From Vanessa cardui (taxonomy: Eukaryota > Arthropoda > Insecta > Lepidoptera > Nymphalidae), in assembly GCF_905220365.1 (NCBI RefSeq), contig NC_061153.1, positions 9,754,001 to 9,818,000 on the forward strand: a stretch of DNA of 64,000 nt, written 5' to 3'. The position numbers were made by a program, and so were the translations under genes. The notes below the pieces were generated by a model that was given only the letters and a program-made list of their open reading frames with translations, made no database searches and was not told where the DNA came from. Shown one piece after another: positions 30,937-43,813 of this stretch. The stretch's first letter is position 1. Every line of letters starts with the position of its first letter.

Positions 30937-31655
30937 TTAGCTGCACCTCCCCAAACTGATATACAGTGCGTAATAACAGATTAACAGAGCCACATAGATT
31001 CTATGAAGTAAGTCAGTTGGAGCAACACATCTTAGTTGTTTGAAGATCCAGGTTAATTTTCTAACTCTGTTAGCAACTAATTGTATATGAGGATACCAGG
31101 ATAACTTCTGGTCGATAATGACTCCCAGATATTTAGTAGAGTATACTTTCTCAATGGCAGGGCAATAGCAGTGCTCACTAGTTGTGTCACCACATTTGTG
31201 TAAAATAATTCTAAAGTCGTTTTTAGGTTGGGAGCTATTTTTTATTGTAAAACACATAAAATTCGTTTTGCTAGAATTGAGAGTTAGTAGGTTCAAGTTA
31301 AGCCAGGTAGCGATTTAAGCCAGTCCTTCTTCGGTAAAATTTTTAACTTCATTCAAAGATTGACCAGTGAATAAAATAGCCGTATTGTCGGCATAAGAGA
31401 ATACTTGTCCGTTTATTAATTTTATATCACACAAGTCATTTATATAGACCAGAAACAAGGTCGGTCCCAATACACTTCCTTGGGGGACTCCATATGTTAC
31501 ATTGATGTCGTTACTGACATGATCTCCTGCTCTTACTCTTTGTTTACGGTCATTTAAGTAGTCCTCAAAGAGTTGTAATGGTGTGCCTCTTATTCCTATA
31601 TGCACCAGTTTCTTCACGAGAAGGGTGGCAGGCACAGTGTCGAAGGCTTAGTAGT
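30937..31655 (-). pseudogene. Nested LINE, reverse transcriptase part
   Basis: From right to left: FDTVPATLLVKKLVHIG, NVTYGVPQGSVLGPTLF and then YADN in place of YADD, so the second catalytic aspartate is Asn. A TAA at 31315-31317 interrupts the frame, followed by LNSSKTNFMCF and STKYLGVIIDQKLSW in the next stretch. The RT is inactive by two separate changes. Confidence 0.82.
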
Positions 31656-31658
31656 TAG

Positions 31659-32009
31659 TTAGTAGTAGTTAGTTTGTAATGATTTTTTAACGTAAATAAC
31701 TACGCCATCATTTTTATTGAAAGAGTTAGTGGACGCATAATAGATATAGTCTTGTAATACTGGTATGCATTTGTTAGAATTTAACCAACATTCAGTTAAT
31801 ACAATTATATCAATATCAAAGTTAAACATTGAGAGATTTATTTCAAAGTCATGCATATTACTGTAAATACTCCTAATATTTTGTGTTAATATTGTTACAT
31901 CTCGAGAATTAATTTGTACATAGTTATGTAGACTACTAATATCACAAAGAAAAGAGTGGGATATTTCTGAATTGTCTATTTCTTTTAAATTATTTAGGCG
32001 ACTATCCAT
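31659..32009 (-). pseudogene. Nested LINE, start of the ORF2 endonuclease
   Basis: Motifs VTILTQNIRSIYSN and IIVLTECWLNS match the N and E sites of APE-type LINE endonucleases, and NKNDGVVIYVKKSL follows. The frame then runs into the RT part without GDFN or SDH, showing the internal deletion. The start codon at 32009 is plausible but unproven. Confidence 0.75.
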
Positions 32010-32521
32010 TATCTAAGAAAGAAAAGATTCGATAAACGTTAATGCAAGCAATTAAAATATCAAAATAATAAGCTATTGTAAGATTTATGAGCGAAATTCG
32101 TTGTTTTAACATATTATAACATATTTTTATAAATGTAACGTAGTGTTTAGAGAGATAAATGTGTTTAAAAGTTATGAGTGTATGTTTGTGATATGTGTGA
32201 AATGTGTATAATACACACACTGTTATATATATTATTACGAAGTTTATCATTTGTGTATGTAATGAATGTGAATGTGTCCATGTGCAAATTAATTGTGTAG
32301 TATACATACTCTTAGTAGACAAATAACTTATAAATAAGTGTACCAAACAATGTTTTACAATAATAATTCGATTTTTTACAAGAAATACAATTTTACATAT
32401 TAATATAACAATTGAATATAGTCACATTTGTAGCAAGTGTTGCACTTGAGCCTCACTAGTTATATGGATGATGGGCGAATTCTCATGTGCGAGAAAGTAC
32501 AAGCGTGACCCTTCTGAGCTG

Positions 32522-32773
32522 TCAATTGTTCTGAAACGTATATTGGAGTCTCCTCGTATTCACAGACACCCAAGTGTTTGGAATTTGTTGAATATCTTTC
32601 TGCGTTTTAACAATTTTTTGAAGTTCACTTGTTTGTTTCGAAATTAATGACGATATCATTAATTTTATTTCTTCCTTGAAGTACTTCCGAATTCTTTTGC
32701 TCCGAAAAGCGACATAACTTGGCGGATTTGTGTCATTGGGTAAAGCAGACGAGACGTTCGGTGCATTTTGCAT
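32522..32773 (-). pseudogene. Possible ORF1 fragment of the nested LINE
   Basis: The 83-residue frame (MQNAPNVSSALPNDT…, then EEIKLMISSLISKQTSELQKI) resembles the Ser/Pro-rich start and coiled coil of LINE ORF1 proteins. No zinc knuckle follows. The position upstream of the endonuclease fits, but the similarity is weak. Confidence 0.4.
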
Positions 32774-33224
32774 GTTTAATAGACAGTAAGTAAAATTGAC
32801 TAAAGCAAAAGCAACCTATACTGTTGAAATAGGGTTCAAAACAAGCGCTGTTATGAGCATCAAAAGTCGAGCAATTGTGATAAGCACTCGTGACGTAGGC
32901 GCAGTGTAGCGTGTGTCTTGTCGCACAATATCGCTGCTGTCTTCAGTTTGCTTCCCGCTGGTACTACTAGATGGCGGTGGTAGTGTTAGTCCTAGGAGGT
33001 CGGAAGTACTAGGCGCGCAGAAAAGACAGTAAGTATAGTACTCACACGTATAGCGGCACTCTGCACTTGTATGACGAACACTTCCTACAGTTTCTGTGTT
33101 CCTATTATTTTATGTGGTTTATTATTGAATCTAATTTATTATTTTCAAAATAAATAATAACACTTCGTATGCACGTCTGCACTTTACAGTGGTCCGGGGG
33201 GAAGAGGAATGTGAATGAGAAATG

Positions 33225-34316
33225 TGTGATATAGTGTTGTTTGCTGACGATACTTCTATATTTACTTATACTTCTATTATAGATTTTTAAAGTTGACAGG
33301 AAAAAAACTGACTATGACGATGTGAACGGTGCATTATCACAGATACACAATTGGTTTACAGTAAAAAATTTAGTTTTGAATGCTCAAAAAACAAAATGTG
33401 CAGTTTTTGTCCTACACAATGTTAGAAAGCAAAATTATAATATATCTTTAAAGAGTGACCATCTTGAAGTAGCTAATACTACGGTGTTCTTAGGAATAGA
33501 ATTGGATTCAAAACTTCAGTGGAGTTCTCATTTATCATCCCTAATAGGAAGACTCAGCTCCGCAGCATACGCGGTTAGAAAAGTTAGAAAACTAACTGAT
33601 ATTGATACCGCTCGTTTAGTTTATTTTGGTTATTTTCACAGTATTATGTCATATGGCATATTACTTCGGGGTAACGCTGCAGATATTGAATCTGTCTTTA
33701 TTTTACAAAAGAGACCAATCCGGTTTATTTATAATCTTGGAGCTAGAGACTCTCTTCGGGATGTTTTTAACAAAGTGGAAATACTCACTGTTGCGTCGCA
33801 ATATATTTACAACAATATTATTATGTATATTCACAGTAACATTGATCACTTTGATAAAATCAGTGATCATCATCGTATGTACTCTAGGAGTAAGGATAAG
33901 CTTAGAACGCCAAGTTTCCGACTCCGCAAAGTCAATAAATCCTTCTTGGTGCAAGGTATCCGTTTCTATAATAACATTCCGCAGACATTTTAAACTTTGC
34001 CGTTTAGTAAATTCAAATCGTTTGTATAAAATACATTGGTAGAAAAAGCATATTATTCGATACAAGATTTTATAGATGATAAAAAAGCGTGGAGTTAATA
34101 CCTGTTGACTTCCAAGCAGGATATATTAATTTAAATAAATGTATTTAATTAACATGACTTTGTATTTTTTAAATGTTAAAAAAGAGTAACTACTGAGTTT
34201 CCTACCGGTTCTTCTCGTTAGAATCTACTTTCCGAACCGGCTTCACTTAATTCTAAAATGACGATTCAAAAGTGCTTGTAAAAGTGTATTTGAATAAAGT
34301 TTATTTTGATTTTTTT
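33225..34316 (+). pseudogene. Plus-strand LINE relic, second part (RT catalytic box to 3' end)
   Basis: DIVLFADDTSIF at about 33228-33263 is the RT catalytic box. After a frame break, 33322-33993 gives a long open piece with VKNLVLNAQKTKCAVF, TTVFLGIELDSKLQWSSH and FRLRKVNKSFLVQGIRFYNN. The 3' UTR includes ACTACTGAGTTTCCTACCGG and AATAAAGTTTATTTTGAT at the end, a 3' end that is common in lepidopteran LINEs. It continues the part that stops at 30280. Confidence 0.82.
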
Positions 34317-34319
34317 AAT

Positions 34320-34974
34320 GTTGCGCTCCTCCAAAGTAACGCCAATCTTACACGCAATGAGGCCTACTACGTGTTGCAAATTCTCCCCATTTCGTTCCGC
34401 AATGCCCGAGATCTCAATGTCATTCAATAGACATGACTGCTCGCGCTCATTGAGTTCCGTTTTCAAGCTGGCAATATCTTCTAGCAAGTGACTCTCAGGC
34501 GTGGACGCTGTTTTTTTCTCAAGATGAGACAGTCGCGCTTCTACATTGTCGACTCGCTTGCCTACCTCGGACAACGCACCTTTCAACGATGCAAGCTCCT
34601 GACGAAACGAGGATACTTCCCGCGTCACATCTACTAATTCGACCCAGAGGAGTTTAATTTGTTCTAAGAGTGAACTGAAAACATCTGTATCCTCGACAGC
34701 TGACAATGACGACGAGTATTCGGTGTTATTCGCCGCTTGCGAGGAAGCCAAGTCAGTAGTTAATGCTGGAGAACAAGGCTTCGGCTTGGATCCCTTGCAT
34801 ATCCATTTTGGTTGGTATTCTGGCATCGGGACTCGAATTGACGACACAGGCTCGATGGAATTGGCAGGAACAACGTACACATCTCACACAATCGGCAGCA
34901 GCTAAAAACTTTCCGCAACTGCTGCATTTATTTGCCATTTTCGATAATAAATTGAGTGAATTACCGTTTAACAA
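34320..34974 (-). pseudogene. LINE ORF1 with a PHD-type zinc finger, truncated
   Basis: The start MANKCSSCGKFLAAADCVRC followed by CQFHRAC is a PHD-like finger and resembles the complete one at 44887. A frameshift near 34800 separates it from a coiled coil (LLEQIKLLWVELVDVTREV to RLSHLEKK) and the start of the RRM-like part (LLNDIEISGIAERNGENLQ). The coding match ends at about 34323, where the tail of the plus-strand LINE lies, so that LINE probably landed in this ORF1. Confidence 0.75.
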
Positions 34975-36299
34975 TAAAATAATATAAAGTCAGTGGTGCC
35001 TTAGTTTTGTGTTATTAATCGTGTTAGCACTCGTCGAACACAGTTAGATTTTATTCAAACACACGATACTTTCAATACTTATATTTTCGTATTCTCACAA
35101 TAACACCGTTTTCACATTAATAGAATTATAACACTTTTTCTATAAACACTTTGCTAAACCAGTATTTTAGATGATTACTGAGCAAAGCAAAGATCGATTG
35201 ATTTTACTTTTACATGACAACCATTTTTATAATCTACCTTCAACAGTTAGTCATTTGACTACTATTAATACTTTTAACATTTACAATATCATTTTAAGAT
35301 TTCATATATCTTTCTATAAATTAAATAAATCACAGGTTCTATATAATTACAATAAATTTATAAAATATAAAAAAATAAATATGTAGAATAGAATAGAATA
35401 TATTTATTTGAAACACAGGCACAGGTATTACAATAAAAAAGGAACAAGAGAAACAAAAAAATCTACGAACTAACTAAAACTATGACAATAAATCCAAAAA
35501 CAATTATGTGCGTAGACATGTACACATGGAATGCCTGCAAATATGCCGTGTCCCAAACAGGCGGACCATTCAGCGAAATATGGGTCCTAAAAAAAAACCC
35601 AATGCTGATTTTCAATGGTCACCTTTTTGTCGTATTCATCGCTGTGACGGGCAGCGACAAAGACATCGAATTAACATAACAATAATTACGTGAATTAAAA
35701 TTAAAAAAAGAAACTGATATCTGTATAATACATATATAAGAAATAAATATTTCTTAATAAAGTCATAATAATCATAGAAAAAAGAAAAAAAAAACGAAAA
35801 AAAAAACAAAGGAATATAAACAATATATAAAACAATCGGCGCACGTGAAGCAGTGCAGGTGTTCACCCTCCGGCCATCAGACAGCCACGCGCGCCGGTAA
35901 CGGCAAGAGGTGTTTGCTCGATTTTTTAGTATTTTACGATTATTATATTACGTAACATGCACTCGTGAATTAATGATAAAGGAAACGTGCTTTGTTTGCA
36001 GAGAATAAAATGAAAAAAATATTAATAAGGTATTTTAATGCACACTATTATAAAAAAAAAAAATATAATTTTTAAAAAATGTCTTGTCATAACCTAAAAT
36101 TCATTTTTAGACCACCTTCACAAAACTTTGTGCGATAAATATAAATGAGGGAGCCGTCTCGGGGGCAGCAGCATGCACGTATGATGGAACAACCTGGTAC
36201 ACGCGACGGAGCCATACTAATCTAACAATATATAATAGTGGAGACGAATTATGTTTCATTTGTACACATTTGTATGTTCAATCGTATATTAATAAATAA
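34975..36299. other. Leader of the ORF1 relic and unassigned repeats
   Basis: 34975 to about 35120 is probably the 5' UTR of the ORF1 relic. 35380-35410 has TAGAATAGAATAGAATAT, a tandem pentamer often seen beside LINE tails. From there to about 35700 is a stretch with GTCCCAAACAGGCGGACC and GATTTTCAATGGTCACC that may be a LINE 3' UTR on the minus strand, but no coding part supports it. 35840-35910 and 36145-36210 are CG-richer islands I cannot name. Confidence 0.35.
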
Positions 36300-37157
36300 T
36301 TTATTATTTATTAGAAAAAAAAGGAAGAAAAAAGAACAAAAAAATAATAAATAAATAAAATCTGGTATATATATATATGTACATATTTTAAATGTGTTAT
36401 TGTGTTTGAAGTATATAAACTATATAAATATTGCTTATATTTAATACGAAACGAATTAATGGTTTTCAGGATCCGAAGCGGAGGCGGCAGGTTGTTCCAG
36501 CACTTCGTCGCTGCATTACGGAAGCTGCCCCGAAACGCAGCTGAACGATGCGATGGCACATTTAGCATATAAGACGATGCTCTCGTAGGGTACCTTTTAT
36601 TGCTTTCTTTTGTCCAGCTCAATTTCTTATATAGATACATGGGGGTTTTATTGTGAATAACACCGAACAGTAAGGTGGCAAGATGTAATTGCCTGCGGTG
36701 TTCCATTTTAATCATTCGTGCGTCATTTAGGTATGGCGTGACATGCGCGCGAGGTGGTACGTTAAAATAGTATCGGGTACATGCGTTTTGTACCCGCTGA
36801 ATAATATTTTTTTGTTCGCGCCAGCAGTCGAGGCCCTATAACAGTATCAGCATAATTAAACTTTGATAGCACTAAGGTTTCGCGCAGTTTTATACGCATT
36901 TCTTTACTAAGAACATCCCTTATTTGATACAAAACTTTTAATCTGTAGAAGCAATTACGAACTGTTATTAAAAAAAATAATAATAAAAAAATAATACTTA
37001 ATAAAATAATGCTAAGTATGTTTTTGTATTGTATGTTTTTCAAACCATAATTCCTCATCGATCAGCAAGCCTAAATTTCGTACTTCTATGACGCGCTCTA
37101 TTCTCTCACCTTTTATATGTGTGTTTGGATTTGCATGGCCAATTTCATTCTTTGTGC
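36300..37157 (-). pseudogene. Minus-strand LINE ORF2, C-terminal part and 3' end
   Basis: From right to left: ILGTKNEIGHANP, VIEVRNLGLLIDEELW, KLRETLVLSKFNYADTVIGP and, after frame breaks, MIKMEHRRQLHLATLLFGVIH and CWNNLPPPLRIL. This is the region after the RT catalytic box. Its left neighbour in the gene is found at 41343, on the other side of a plus-strand LINE. The 3' end near 36300 is A/T-rich. Confidence 0.78.
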
Positions 37158-38029
37158 CTAATATTATCGCACACCGAATGACATTCCCTTGGCAACTAAC
37201 TCTGCTGCTGTAGCTGCTGCTGGAACCAGTTCCACCGATTCAAATCCAAAATCTGCCAATTCAACTCTGGCCATACGAAGCAAGAGAACCATTAAAAAGT
37301 AAGCTATAGTGTTATTAGACCGCGTTTTCGTCCTCGATCCTTCAATTTGTTTTTACTATTCATTAGCATAAGTTTTTTAGTTATTCTATTTTAGTTTCAT
37401 TACTTTGATCATATTACTATAATTATATTTCGGATTCCGTTTAGTATTAACTTGTATTTGTAAACATGTCGGTATAATTTTATAACCGAAGGTATAATGT
37501 TAATGTCATCAATCTGACGTTTGATTTGCGTTTAGTAATTGGTTTCGGACTATTGCAGTTTGTCATATAGCATTGTATTATTTAACATTCTTTTTTTTTT
37601 TAATAATATCTACTTAGCATTATTTTATTAAGTATTATTTTTTTATTATTTTTTTTTTTCTTTCTTTTTATAACATTTACTATTAGGATTTAAATCGTGC
37701 TTTGTGTTTTATTGGTTACGTTGTGTTGCCTTTACAAAATTATTTATTATGTTACTTAAATTATTATTACTTCTCTATTTCTTAATTTCAATTCCGATGT
37801 GATGTGATAATGTTCATAATAATATTAGGTATATTTGTTTTACTTTTTCTTTTTTTTTTGTAATTTCTTACTCACAAATTGCTGGCGGGATGGAGAAGTA
37901 GCTTATCGAGAACTTAATATTAGTAGTTTGATTTATTTGGTATTTTAGTATTATTATAATTATTTTTTCAATTATATCTATTATTTTAATAAATACATAT
38001 ATATTTATATACATCAATTATTTATTTAT

Positions 38030-40995
38030 ATGAATAGTATGATTTCAAACCTTTACAGCGTAAGCGATTTGAATGATAATAGTACCTACTATAGCGACTC
38101 AGTATTATCAAGTGATGATAGTTTTCATAGTGCTTCTCTTCCTCTAAATTCTCTTTTAGAATCAAATCTCTCTGGTTTTTCTAGAAACTTTAATGTAGTG
38201 CATATATGCGCAGAGTATTCCTTCACATTACTCTGATTTCCTGTCTTCCTTCGATAGTCAAAATATTCATGCCATTCTTGAATCCGAATCTTTTTTGAAA
38301 CCAAGCTTATCCTCAACTTCTTACTGTTTGCCTGGCTACCACCTGATCCGGAATGACCGCATAGGTAAAGGTGGCGGTGGTGTAGCTATATATCTCCGCA
38401 GCCACATCCCTTTTACAATTTTAAGTAAATCTCCTTCACAATACTCAGAGTCATCGGAACATATATTTATTGAGGTCTTATTCGGACATATCAAACTACT
38501 ACTGGGCGTATTTTACAGCCCGTCACTTAATATTAATTATTTTAATGATTTTGAAAATTTATTAGAGCAATTTAGTACATCCGTTGATCACACGATAATT
38601 ATGGGCGACTTCAACACCTGCCTACTTAAGGATGACAAACATGCCCGACGCTTAAAGTATATAGTTGATAGCTGCAACCTTAATGTACTCCCAACGAATG
38701 CAACTCATTTCTTTCCGAATTGTTCTCCCTCGCTGTTGGACTTAATGATTGTTTCCTCTCTTAATCATGTTGACACTCATGGTCAGTTCCCCGCTGAAGC
38801 TTTTTCTTACCATGACTTAGTTTATTTATCCTATAAAATTCGGCCTCCGCGGGCAAAACCAACAATAGTGATGCGGCGTAATTTCCAAAAGATCAATAAC
38901 ACCAATTTTATGAGTGATTTGAACAATATTTACTGGACTGCTATCAATAATGCCAGCTCAATTGACGAAAAAATTAGTATTTTTAATTCTTTGTTAACTG
39001 ATTTATTAGATAAACATGCTCCGTTGAGACCTATAAAGCTTAAGCATTTACCAGCACCTTGGCTAACTCAGGACATTAGAACACTCATGGTCAAACGCAA
39101 TGTTGCGAAGGCCAAATATAAAAGAAATGCGACAACCAGTAACCTGGAAAAATATAAACAGCTGCGAAATCGTTGTAATAAACTCTGCCGTGATGCTCAG
39201 CGTAAGTTTATTGCAAATGCTATTGAGAATAGCGATACATCCAAAGTTTGGCGGTTTTTAAAATCATTGGGAATTGGGCGTCAACGGGAAAAAAATCTTT
39301 TAACTTCGATCTCGATGATCTTAACAAACATTTCATTTCTTCTTCCTCTATAAATGCACAAGACAAACTTAATACAATCAATTATTTCAATACACTGCCC
39401 ACCCCTTATAATCCTTCCTTCCAATTCAGTTCTGTCACCATTGGCGAATTAAAGAAGCACATCTTTAGCATCAAATCAGACTCAATTGGTTGTGATGGAA
39501 TAAGTCGAAGTCTGATTATCCTTACCCTTAATAGCATTTTACCTACTTTATGTCATATATTTAACTATTCCTTATCAACTGGTACTTTCCCATCTCTTAT
39601 GGCGCAAAGCTGTAGTGATCCCTATTCCTAAAGTTCCCAATCCTTCTTTACCTTCTCATTTTAGACCCATATCTGTTCTTCCTTTTCTCTCAAAGGTGTT
39701 GGAGCGTGTTGTTCATTTACAACTGAACCAATTTCTCTCAATTAACAAAATCCTCTCTCCTTTCCAATCTGGGTTTAGAAGGCCATAGTACAGTTACTGC
39801 GCTCACTAAAGTATGTGACGATATACGCTGTGGAATTGATAATAAATCTGTAACTATTCTAGCTCTCCTAGACTTTTCAAACGCCTTTAATAGTATTGAC
39901 TACTATATATGTTTGGCAATTCTAAGATCTCTAAACATAGATCCTACTGCTGTAGATTGGTTTCGCACTTACCTATTAAATAGACAGCAATGCATAAAGG
40001 CGAATGGTAAGTTCTCGACTTATTTACATATTCCTTCTGGTGTCCCGCAAGGTGGTGTACTGTCTCCCCTTCTCTTTTCTATCTTCATCAATACTCTCTC
40101 CACACTTATCTCTTCCTCCTATCATCTATATGCTGATGATCTTCAAATTTATGTTACCGCTCCTTTGGACGGTATCGACAAGGCTGTTGCAACGTTGAAT
40201 AATGATTTGGCAAAAATCTGTGAATGGTGTAGATCTTACGGGCTCCAAGTGAATCCGAGGAAGTCACAGGTAGCTGTTTTTGGCAGTGTTAAGCTTCTGT
40301 CGAGAATTAAAGACAAAAATCTACCTCCAATAATGTTTGATGGCCACATATTACCACTGCAAGAAACGGTTAAAAATCTTGGGCTAATTCTGGATGCTTC
40401 CTTCTCCCGGGTCCCTCAGGTTGCAGAAATGAGCCGTAAGATGTATGCCATCATTGGTTTTTTAAGGCGATGGAAAAATCTACTGCCAATCAAGGCTAAG
40501 ATCAACTTAGCCAATTCGTTCCTGTTTCCAATATTGGATTATGCCGACGCCTGCTACACTGACTTAACTGAGAACCTTCTAAATAAATTAGAATGACTGC
40601 AGAATTTAGCCATTAGATTTATCTTTGGTCTACGTAAATTCGATCATGTCTCGCAGTATCGGTCTCAGTTAAAGTGGCTGCCAATCAGGCTTCGACGAAA
40701 TTTGCACGCCTTATCTCTTCTTTACTCTTTGCTATATGTTGAACATACACCACCTTACCTGAAAGAACGTTTCAAATTTCTTGGGTGTGACAGTATACTC
40801 AACCTGCGTTCTAGTAACGATAATAACCTTGTAACGCCCTGCAGCCGGACACAAACTTACAGTAGCTCTTTTACTGTGAAAACCGTCAAACTTTGGAATG
40901 CACTACCCAACGATATTCGGCAATCGAAATCCTTGTCCATCTTTAAACATCGCTTGAAAAACTATTATCTGTCCATATCCCAAGAATGTATGTAA
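38030..40995 (+). pseudogene. LINE endonuclease-RT ORF with several frame breaks
   Basis: Pieces in order: Ser-rich start (38030-38236), endonuclease (38295-39353) with YHLIRNDRIGKGGGGVAIY, IMGDFNTCLL and SYHDL; linker (to 39631); RT with LLDFSNAFNSIDY, GVPQGGVLSPLLFS and LYADDLQIY; and C-terminal part with FGLRKFDHVSQYRSQLKWL (to 40995). Breaks lie near 38215, 39290, 39600 and 39785, and a TGA at 40594-40596 replaces Arg in the LERLQN-like motif. The YADD is intact. The protein cannot be made as a whole. Confidence 0.87.
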
Positions 40996-41221
40996 GTATG
41001 AAATAATATGTAGTTTATAATTATGTTTATATTTTGACATATATTATATGTATATTATATTATTATATGTGTATTATTTGGATGTAGTTGTGTGTAGTTT
41101 ATTATTATACTGTAATATTAGTCTACTTAAATTATAGTTATTATCTCTTAACTATTAATTCTATTTGCACTTACCTGTTTTCTCGTCTTAAGTTCCTGTC
41201 ACCAAAGGTTGTCTGTGAGAG

Positions 41222-41236
41222 ATCGCTATAAGCGAT
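41222..41236 (+). other. 3' UTR hairpin of the LINE
   Basis: ATCGCT and AGCGAT pair around an ATA loop, in the same place as in the other two copies. The loop is one base shorter than in the fragment at 6730-6745. Confidence 0.7.
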
Positions 41237-41342
41237 AAGACCGCCTTTGCGCACCATTTGTTGTTTTTTGTCTCTCTATTACCCATTGTCGTGTAATGTG
41301 TTGTGCAATAAAGTATTTTAAATAAAAAAATAAATAAATAAA

Positions 41343-43347
41343 ATTATATATTTGGTCTTGCTGGGATTCAAGATGAGGCTATGAGAATCTGACCACTCTG
41401 AAATACGGCTAAGATCGTCATTTAACTTTTGAATAGCCGTACTAGCATCGGTTTTTTTAAACGATATGTAAATTTGAATGTCATCAGCATGGATATGATA
41501 TTTACACTATTTAATATTTTCAACTATATCGGCGCAATAAAGTGCAAAGATGATGGGTCCTAATATAGAGCCCTGAGGAACGCCTCTATTGACCGAGCAA
41601 CAGTCGGAAAGATTCCTCGAACCGTCCTCAGTAACTGTTTCCACAATTTGTTTTCTATTTCCTAAGTAACTTGAAAACCATTTAATTGCGTTTGCACTAA
41701 ATCCATAATATTTTAATTTTGATAAAAATAAAGCTCTATTTATCGTCTCAAATGCGCGAGAGAAATCTAATAATACAAGGATTGTGCCCTTGCCCACGTC
41801 TTGAGCACATAGCACATTGTCAATCACGTCCAATAATGCAGTGGTCGTACTTTGATGTTTTCGAAAACCTGATTGCAAGCTGGGCAAAATATTCTGTGAT
41901 TCTAAGAAATTTGTCAAATTAGTACATACTAGCTTTTCTAAGATTTTGGATATACAGGGCAAAATGCTTATAGGGCGTAAATCTTTGAGTTCGCTTACAT
42001 TTTGTTTTTTGGGGATTGGCCTCACCAGTGCGGTCTGCCACAAGGTTGGAAATGTATTACTTAAGATCGATTTATTAATTATTTAATAATAATTGATAAT
42101 GTTGTTGGCAACGTCAAACAAACCATGTCCAACGAAATTCCATCAATACCGATGGCATTGGATTTTAAGGATCGAATTATTTTTGACGTTTCAATTTCAT
42201 TAGTAGGCGTCAAAGTAAACTCTGTATCAATAGCACTATATTTATGTGATTCATAATAATGAATTGTTGATAATGATACATAATCGCTACCGGGTACGTT
42301 AAGGAAATATGAATTAATCATTGCAGGATTATTAATATTATCTGGGATATTATGACTATGTTTTTGTTTGATGTTGACATATTTTTTTAAATGTTTCCAA
42401 AGTGCAATAGAATTTTTAAAAATTGAGTTTATATGTAGATTAAAATAAGCCCATTTTTCTCGATGAATTGCTTGTACTACCTCTAGTTTCAAGTTTTTAT
42501 AATAAGTTTTACTCGAGTCAGAGTTAGACTTATTACCCCTTGCTTTAACTTGAGCTTCATTTCTACGATTCATCAATAGTTTTACATTATAAGTAACCCA
42601 TGGATAATGTGTTTCCTTTATACGCTTAGTTCGATTAGGTGCAAGCACGTCAAATACTGAAAGCATGTTTGCCGTGAACCCGGCGACCATAGCATTTATA
42701 TCCTCAATTTTACTCAATTCTTGCCAATTAATCAATCCAAGTGTAGCGGTGAGATCGTTTATTTTAATATCTTTTATAGGTCTATACGTTATAGTTTTTG
42801 GGGGCGTTTTATTTTTTTTAATATTTATTTCGCAGAATACAAATGCGTGGCCGTCGTACGTCGTACATAATCTTCCTCAATCCGACCAACTCTAGTGTTA
42901 GAGCACATGAAATTAATTAAAGATTCAGTATTATCAGTAAAGTGAGTAGGTTTATTTATATGTTGCGACGAACGAGTCCAAAGCATGCTTTTGCGAATTA
43001 TGTCTGCTTAAGTAATTAATATTAAAATCACCCAATAAAAATAAATAATCATAAAACGGTAACGAGCCAATGTTATCAGATAAAGCATCAAAAAAACCGG
43101 TCACGTTTGCCCAGGGGGGGCGGTACGCTGTACCAACAATTATGTACTTGCTATTTGATGGATGCTTGCAGGGATGTGACGCAGTCGGTAGCCGGGCACA
43201 TTTGGGGCTCCGCCGTCCTCACCCTGCCGTAACCAAGTCTCATTTATGGCAATCACATCTACTTGATGCCGCTCCGAACTCCTCGTGGTGTGAGCCAAGT
43301 GAACCCGGGTTAAAAAGACCAAACTTAAGATTATTTACCTTAACCAT
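41343..43347 (-). pseudogene. Minus-strand LINE ORF2, endonuclease and RT
   Basis: The ATG at 43347 opens MVKVNNLKFGLFNPGSLG. Endonuclease traces continue as VDVIAINETWLRQGEDGG, VGTAYRPPWANVTGFF and LLGDFNI in alternating frames. A longer piece (42735-42079) covers the linker, and 42043-41507 holds RT motifs LRPISILPCISKILEK, LLDFSRAFETINRA and NRGVPQGSILGPIIF. The catalytic box reads HADD, with His for Tyr, just after a stop codon. The frame stops at the tail of the plus-strand LINE; the C-terminus is at 37157-36300. Confidence 0.83.
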
Positions 43348-43813
43348 GGATAATGTTTTATATTAAATAAATAATGAAAATAAGAAGTATAAATAGATTT
43401 AAATTCATAACAAATACATATACATATGTATAGCGGTATAAAACAAGCGATTTCAATAAAAAATACAATTTAACAGCAAATAAATAATGAAAACAAGAAA
43501 TATAAATGCATTTAAGTCCATAACAAATACTTATATACTTATTTATAATGGTATCGTATATTTTTTTTCCAATAGAGAGTATTTTATAACAACATAATTT
43601 AAAAATTTTATATCTGATTCAAATATCAAGTATTTAATCACCCGGAACACGGCACTTTTGCTTTTATTACATTTTTGAAAACTAAAAACACTTATTGAGA
43701 AACAGCTAAATCTATCAACGTCTTTATAAGCAATTGTATTATTACAATATATAATTAAGACTTTTGTACTGTTATTTAGTTTTAACACAGACCTATCGAT
43801 AAAATGTGTATTA

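Larger units (their letters stand above)
30281..33224 (-). mobile_element. Minus-strand LINE nested in the plus-strand relic
   Basis: The flanks share TGTGAT at 30275-30280 and 33225-33230, a likely target duplication. The 3' tail (minus strand) is the A/T-rich run at 30281-30330. From right to left the element holds an ORF1 fragment, the start of an endonuclease, and RT. The endonuclease and RT are joined by an internal deletion at about 31655, so most of the endonuclease and the RT fingers are lost. Confidence 0.75.
37158..41342 (+). mobile_element. CR1/Jockey-like LINE nested in a minus-strand LINE
   Basis: It splits the minus-strand ORF2 just after the RT catalytic box (NPSKTKYI on the right, ILGTKNE on the left). 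The leader is about 870 bp and contains GCTGGCGGGATG near 37882. The 3' UTR has ACCAAAGGTTGTCTGTGAGAG, the hairpin, AAGACCGCCT and a tail of AAAT repeats. It belongs to the same group as the LINE at 21101-25255 but is more decayed. Confidence 0.85.

Noticed and set aside
32002..32346. 114-residue hydrophobic minus-strand ORF
   Set aside because: Composition is that of AT-rich leader DNA upstream of the LINE endonuclease; no family resemblance.
35482..35693. Small plus-strand ORFs near 35.5 kb
   Set aside because: Two overlapping frames in a stretch that looks like a LINE 3' UTR; neither has motif support.
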